From positions 1 through 64,000 of the forward strand of contig NZ_VWPH01000011.1 of assembly GCF_008630535.1 (NCBI RefSeq): 64,000 nt of DNA, written 5' to 3'. The DNA is from Saccharopolyspora hirsuta (lineage in GTDB: Bacteria > Actinomycetota > Actinomycetes > Mycobacteriales > Pseudonocardiaceae). Position numbers and translations under genes: made by a program. The notes under the pieces were generated by a model that was given only the letters and a program-made list of their open reading frames with translations, was not told the DNA's origin and did no database searches. This document shows, one piece after another, positions 58,357 through 64,000 of the stretch (its first letter is position 1; every line of letters starts with the position of its first letter).

Positions 58357-59129
58357 GCACGTTCGCCCACGCGGTGCGCGATTCGAGGACGATGCTGCGG
58401 CGCAACCTCCTGCACGCGCTGCGCTACCCGTCCATGACGCTGTCGGTGGTCGGCATGCCGGTCATCATGCTGCTGCTGTTCGTCCACGTCCTCGGCGGCG
58501 TGCTGGGTGCTGGGATGGCCGGGCACGGCGACTACACCGACTACGTCGCGCCCGGCATCATCCTGATGACCGCGACGTCCGGATCGGTGGCGGTGGCGGT
58601 GTCGGTGTGCTCGGACATGACCGAGGGCATCATCAACCGGTTCCGCACCATGCCGGTCTCCCGCGCCTCGGTGCTGACCGGGCACGTGCTGGGCGGCACC
58701 GTGCAGACCGCGGTGAGCGTCGCGGTGGTCGTGGTGGTCGCGCTGCTGGTCGGCTTCCGGCCGGTGGCCGGTCCGCTGGCGTGGCTGGCCGCGTTCGGCC
58801 TGCTCGCCCTGGTCGCCTTCGCGCTGAGCTGGATCTCGGCGGCCGCGGGGCTGATGACCAAGAGCGTCGAGACCGCGAGCAACGTCGTGCTCCCGGTGAC
58901 GTTCCTGCCGTTCCTGGGCAGCGCCTTCGTGCCGACGGACTCGATGCCGACCGCGGTGCGCTGGTTCGCCGAGCTCCAGCCGTTCACCCCGATCAACGAA
59001 ACCCTCCGCGCCCTGCTGATGGGAACCCCGGTCGGAGCCGACGGGGTGCTCGCCCTCGCCTGGTGCGCGGCCCTGGCCCTGGGCGGTTACCTCTGGGCCA
59101 GAGCCGTGTTCAACCGGCGAACGGCCTGA
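58353..59129 (+). CDS. ABC-2 type exporter permease, DrrB type
   Basis: A 258-residue ABC-2 permease with six hydrophobic helices. It begins VRDSRTMLRRNLLHALRYPS, has LTGHVLGGTVQTAVSVAVVV and the typical ABC-2 motif FNPLP region as FAELQPFTPINETLRALLMG. ATG 58353 overlaps the ATPase stop (ATGA). It is the last gene of the RHH-DUF4097-ABC operon and is closed by a CGTGAG-type hairpin. Confidence 0.92.
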   Translation: MSTFAHAVRDSRTMLRRNLLHALRYPSMTLSVVGMPVIMLLLFVHVLGGVLGAGMAGHGDYTDYVAPGIILMTATSGSVAVAVSVCSDMTEGIINRFRTMPVSRASVLTGHVLGGTVQTAVSVAVVVVVALLVGFRPVAGPLAWLAAFGLLALVAFALSWISAAAGLMTKSVETASNVVLPVTFLPFLGSAFVPTDSMPTAVRWFAELQPFTPINETLRALLMGTPVGADGVLALAWCAALALGGYLWARAVFNRRTA

Positions 59130-59134
59130 GCGGG

Positions 59135-59180
59135 TCGTGAGTGCGAAGGAGTGCTCCAGCACCGCTTCGCACTCACGACT
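59135..59180. terminator. CGTGAG-type convergent terminator
   Basis: A perfect 15-bp stem GTCGTGAGTGCGAAG (59135-59149) pairs with 59166-59180, with an inner TGCT/AGCA pairing, between the permease and kinase stops. Confidence 0.78.
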
Positions 59181-59181
59181 G

Positions 59182-60795
59182 TCAGAGCATGCGGGAGTCG
59201 TAGCGGCCCGGGGCGTGCTGCTGGAGGGCGGTGCGGACCCGGCGGATCTCCTGGCGGCGGGCCAGCCAGCCGCCGGTGGCGCCGATGGGGAAGACGCGGG
59301 CCCCGCCGTGGTGCGGGCGGAGCCGGTGCCACAGCGCGGAGCGCTGGGCGGCCCCCTCGGTGAACCACACCGCCACCGAGGCCCGCTTGCCGCTGCCCAC
59401 CACGCCGACGCGCTGGACCTGGCTCCACGGGATCTCCCTGGTCAGGCCCATCCGCGAGATCAGCAGACCATCGCTGTTGACCTTCAGGCGCAAGCTGGGC
59501 AGCACCACCCGGGCCGCCGACCAGGCCGCGCTGATGCCCAGCAGCAGCATGCCGAGCTGGAAGATCGCGTACCGGCCGCCCGCACCGAGGCCGGACTGCG
59601 CCAGCCGGTACGCCCCGTACATGATCGCCAGGCAGACGAGCGCCGACACCAGCGCCCGGAAGCGCCCGGCGGTGGCGAACACCGGGCCGGGGTTGTCGCG
59701 GCGCACCCGCGGCTGCTGGGAGGTCTGCCGGGGCTGCGCGGGCACGATCTTGCCCCGCATCGGCTCGACCTCGCTCCGCGCCGCGACGACCGGAGCCGCC
59801 GGTTGCGGAGCGGGCTGCGGCGGTGCGGGTGCGGGTGCGGACTGGGTGTAGCTGCGGGTCGCGGGCTTGGGCTCGGCGACCGGCTGCGGCGGGGGAGTGT
59901 CGGGCAGCTGCGCGCTGGCGGTCTGCTGCAGCTGGGTGGCGTGCTGGGCGATCACGTCGCTGATCGCCGGTGGCAGCCACTGTGCGCCGTGCGGGCTGGA
60001 CTCGCCGATCTCGTCCAGCATCTGGCCGGGCGTCGGCCGGGCCGCCGGGTCCTTCGCCAGGCACGCGGCCAGCAGCGGGCGCAGCCCGTCCGGCACCCCG
60101 GACAGGTCCGGTTCGGCGTGCGCCACCCGGTACAGCAGCGTGGCGGTGCTCTCCTCGCCGAACGGGCCGCAACCGGTCGCGGCGAACACCAGCACCGCGC
60201 CGAGCGAGAAGACGTCGCTGGGCGGGCCGACCTCGTCGCCCAGGGTCTGCTCGGGGGAGAAGAACCCGGGGGTGCCCATGAACATCCCGGTCGCCGTCAG
60301 CGCGTTGCCGGTCATCGCCCGCGAGATGCCGAAGTCGATGACCCGCGGGCCGTCCGGCCCGAGCAGCACGTTGGCCGGTTTCAGGTCGCGGTGCACCAGC
60401 TCGGCGCGGTGGATGGCGATCAGCGCCTCGGCCAGCCCGGCCCCCAGGCCGCGCACCGTGGCCTCCGGCAGCGGGCCGTGGTCGGCCACCGCCTGGTGCA
60501 GGGTCGGCCCGGGCACGTACTCGGTGGCCAGCCAGGGCTGCTCGGCGTCCGGGTCGGCGTGCACCACGGCGGCGGTCCAGAACCCGCCGACCGAGCTCGC
60601 GGCCACCGCCTCGCGGCGGAACCGCTCCCGGAACTCCGGGTCCTCGGCCAGATCAGGTCGGATGACCTTGACCGCCACCACCCGGCCGCCGCGCGAGCGG
60701 CCGAGGTAGACCCCGCCCATCGCCCCGCGCCCCAACCGGGCCAGCAGCCGGTAGTCGCCCACCCGGTGCGGGTCGCTGGCCAGCAACGGCTGCAC
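59182..60795 (-). CDS. Membrane Ser/Thr protein kinase with C-terminal PH-like domain
   Basis: A 537-residue eukaryotic-type kinase. The glycine loop is GRGAMGGVYLG, the catalytic lysine K43 (VAVKVI), the catalytic loop VHRDLKPANVLL (D137) and metal motif VIDFGIS (D154), with the activation segment TGNALTATGMFMGTPGFFSP. The kinase domain ends near residue 270. A Pro/Ala/Gln linker follows, then two transmembrane helices (about 375-395 and 405-430) and a C-terminal basic domain (LKVNSDGLLISRMGLTREIP, SQVQRVGVVGSGKRASVAVW). Two-helix topology places both ends in the cytosol, unlike PASTA kinases. The substrate is unknown. Confidence 0.9.
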   Translation of the reverse strand: MQPLLASDPHRVGDYRLLARLGRGAMGGVYLGRSRGGRVVAVKVIRPDLAEDPEFRERFRREAVAASSVGGFWTAAVVHADPDAEQPWLATEYVPGPTLHQAVADHGPLPEATVRGLGAGLAEALIAIHRAELVHRDLKPANVLLGPDGPRVIDFGISRAMTGNALTATGMFMGTPGFFSPEQTLGDEVGPPSDVFSLGAVLVFAATGCGPFGEESTATLLYRVAHAEPDLSGVPDGLRPLLAACLAKDPAARPTPGQMLDEIGESSPHGAQWLPPAISDVIAQHATQLQQTASAQLPDTPPPQPVAEPKPATRSYTQSAPAPAPPQPAPQPAAPVVAARSEVEPMRGKIVPAQPRQTSQQPRVRRDNPGPVFATAGRFRALVSALVCLAIMYGAYRLAQSGLGAGGRYAIFQLGMLLLGISAAWSAARVVLPSLRLKVNSDGLLISRMGLTREIPWSQVQRVGVVGSGKRASVAVWFTEGAAQRSALWHRLRPHHGGARVFPIGATGGWLARRQEIRRVRTALQQHAPGRYDSRML

Positions 60796-60996
60796 GGGCT
60801 ATCGGCCTCCCGTCACAAGAGATCGCACATTTCGTCCCGTTCGAGCTTACGGATCCGGGCGCGCCCGCGTGCGCGGGTCCGGTGAGCCGGTGTCCGCCGG
60901 GCGCTGTCGAGCTGTGCCGCATTGCTGCGGACCGTGCGGGCTGGTAATCGAATACTTGGCTTCGTTCCAACCCTTTCTCGGGGTCGGTGTTGTGGG

Positions 60997-61002
60997 TATG
61001 AT
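60997..61002 (+). promoter_or_regulatory. -10 hexamer TATGAT for sugar ABC operon
   Basis: TATGAT is close to consensus and predicts a leader of about 46 nt with the GGGAGG ribosome site before GTG 61055. The -35 is not obvious. Confidence 0.5.
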
Positions 61003-61054
61003 CCGGCGCACTGCGAGCCCGAGGAACGATCAACGCGGATCGAGGGAGGCACGC

Positions 61055-62570
<1,516 letters not shown>

Positions 62571-62578
<8 letters not shown>

Positions 62579-63569
62579 ACCGTCCACATCGGACCGAGGT
62601 CTGCTGGGGGCGCTGGGCGACCGCATGTCCGGGGCGGTCTCGCAGGTCGCGGCGGCAGGCGCGCTGATCGTGGTGTTCGTGGTGCTGTCGATCGTCGCGC
62701 CGTCGTTCCTGACCGCGGACAACCTGTTCAACCTGGGCTCGCAGACCTCGGTGAACGCGGTGATGGCGGTCGGCGTGACGCTGGTGATCATCACCGGTGG
62801 CATCGACCTGTCGGTGGGCTCGGTGGCCGCGCTGTCCGGGGTGGTCGGCGTGCTGCTGATGGCCGAGCATGGGTTCAACCCGCTGATCGGCGTCCTCGGC
62901 GGCATCGCCGTCGGCGCGGTCGCGGGGCTGGTGAACGGGCTGCTGGTGTCGGTGGTGGGGCTGCCGCCGTTCATCGCCACGCTCGGCATGCTCAGCGTCG
63001 GCCGGGGGCTGGTGCTGATCGCCACCGGGGCGGTCGCGGTGTTCGGCGCGCCGGAGTCGTTCCGGCTGCTCGGCCAGGGCGTCATCAACGCCATCCCGAT
63101 CCCGGTGCTGCTGATCGCGGTGGTCGCGGTGCTCGGGCACCTGGTGCTGACCCGGACCCGGCTGGGCCGCTACGCGTACGTGATGGGCTCGAACATGGAG
63201 GCCGCGCGGCTGTCCGGCGTGCCGGTCAAGCGCTACACGACCCTGGTCTACGTGCTCTCCGGGGCGCTGGCCGGGCTGGGCGGCATGATCGCGGCGTCCC
63301 GGATCAACTCCGGCCAGCCGAACTTCGGCGAGGGCCTGGAGCTGGACGTGATCGCCGCGGTCGTGATCGGCGGCGCGAGCCTGTTCGGCGGGCGCGGCAC
63401 CGTGCTGGGCTCGCTGATCGGGGCCTTCCTGGTCGCGGTCATCCGCAACGGCGCGGTCCAGCTCAACATCGGCACCTTCTACCAGAACGTGCTGATCGGC
63501 GTGATCATCTGGCTGGCGGTCTGGTGGGACCGCTACCAGCGGCGCAAACTCGGCGGCGACACCGGATGA
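62571..63569 (+). CDS. Sugar ABC transporter permease, RbsC type
   Basis: A 332-residue BPD_transp_2 permease with about eight to ten hydrophobic helices. Marks are VGVTLVIITGGIDLSVGSVA, LPPFIATLGMLSVGRGLVL, NMEAARLSGVPVKRYTTLVY and SSLFGGRGTVLGSLIGA-like text (seen as ASLFGGRGTVLGSLIGA). ATG 62571 overlaps the ATPase end by 8 bp. It forms the membrane channel of the same importer, followed 46 bp later by the binding protein. Confidence 0.93.
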
Positions 63570-63615
63570 GCGGTGTCGGGCTCCGGAATCCGGTGATGAG
63601 CAAGGGAGCTCGGGG

Positions 63616-64000
63616 ATGAAGAAGGTTCTGACCGCGGCGTGCGTGCTGGTGTCGGTGGCGGCGGCGGGCTGCAGCGTCGGGGTGCGCGAGCAGACCGGCG
63701 GCGGTGGCGACCAGGGCGGGCCGATCAAGCTCGCCGTGGTGCCCAAGGCGATCGGCTTCGACTTCTGGGAGAAGGTGCGGGTCGGCGCGGAGTGCGCGGG
63801 CTCCAAGCAGCGGGACGTCACCGTGCACTGGGACGGCGTGCACGCGGAGAGCGACGTCAGCGGCCAGCAGAGCCTGCTGCAGGACCTGCTGTCGCAGGGC
63901 GACGTCAAGGGCCTGGTGTACGCGGCGACCGACGCCAAGGCGCTGGCCGACGTCACCAAGTCCGCGCAGGGCCAGGGCACCACGGTGGTCAACATGGACT
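63616..64000 (+). CDS. Sugar ABC transporter substrate-binding lipoprotein, 5' part
   Basis: The first 128 codons of a periplasmic-binding-protein-like lipoprotein, running off the right edge. The signal MKKVLTAACVLVSVAAAGC ends in the lipobox with C19. The mature part begins with a Gly-rich linker, then IKLAVVPKAIGFDFWEKVRV, ESDVSGQQSLLQDLLSQGDV and KGLVYAATDAKALADV, the RbsB-type first lobe. ATG 63616 follows GGGAGCTCGGGG. It completes a CUT2 cassette (ATPase, permease, binding protein). Confidence 0.9.
   Translation, partial: MKKVLTAACVLVSVAAAGCSVGVREQTGGGGDQGGPIKLAVVPKAIGFDFWEKVRVGAECAGSKQRDVTVHWDGVHAESDVSGQQSLLQDLLSQGDVKGLVYAATDAKALADVTKSAQGQGTTVVNMD

Overview
The window is a very GC-rich actinobacterial chromosome segment. 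Gene order and protein sequences point to the Pseudonocardiaceae, probably Saccharopolyspora or a close relative; that genus call is inference. The strongest evidence is long synteny with the Mycobacterium tuberculosis block Rv2674-Rv2708c, as I remember it: DUF3039 protein, YihY, sigA, ppgK, suhB, cei, DUF4193, DUF3093, dut, DUF3710, OB-fold protein, DUF3159, the two Trk proteins CeoC/CeoB, APC permease, TrmA-like methyltransferase, dxs, ribonuclease D, DUF3000, hemE, hemY/cgoX, hemQ and msrB. The fadA-fadB, rnd, response regulator, DUF3000, hemE run also resembles Streptomyces coelicolor SCO6026-6031.

Layout. 1-8.9 kb: a partial DUF3039 gene, a YihY membrane protein, a DEAH helicase, a membrane-anchored Rossmann-like protein, a cysteine-desulfurase-like enzyme, a small zinc protein, the primary sigma factor and polyphosphate glucokinase. 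8.9-20 kb: housekeeping genes in short operons (suhB, cei, dut, trkA pair, APC permease, RNA methyltransferase). 20-24.2 kb: an accessory insertion relative to M. tuberculosis, with two related membrane proteins and a type VII secretion type operon (YbaB-like, WXG100, CpnT-like N-terminal protein). 24.3-40 kb: dxs, a CutRS-like two-component system, a fatty acid beta-oxidation operon under twin palindromic operators, rnd, a NarL-type regulator, the coproporphyrin-dependent heme genes, and msrB. 40-46 kb: membrane proteins, a kinase, a very small cysteine-rich peptide gene, a degenerate TAP-family lipoprotein, an EamA exporter and a ketopantoate reductase. 46-52 kb: a long leftward cluster joining a RibD-like reductase, an ECF sigma factor, an anti-sigma/Asp23 fusion, three more Asp23 proteins, a J-like protein, AmaP, DUF6286 and DNA ligase C. 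52-64 kb: ZapE, ornithine aminotransferase, a lactonase, an RHH regulator with DUF4097 and a DrrAB-type ABC exporter, a Ser/Thr kinase, and the start of a ribose-type sugar ABC operon that runs off the end.

Three structural themes stand out. First, many genes have a TANNNT -10 hexamer 6-8 nt before the start codon, which predicts leaderless mRNAs; at dut/DUF3093 two such hexamers overlap head to head. Second, a 200-300 bp non-coding repeat with inverted ends occurs three times, each time between the 3' ends of convergent genes. Third, most other convergent gene pairs are separated by strong, often perfect, inverted repeats acting as shared terminators. No tRNA, rRNA, CRISPR array, transposase or prophage gene was seen.
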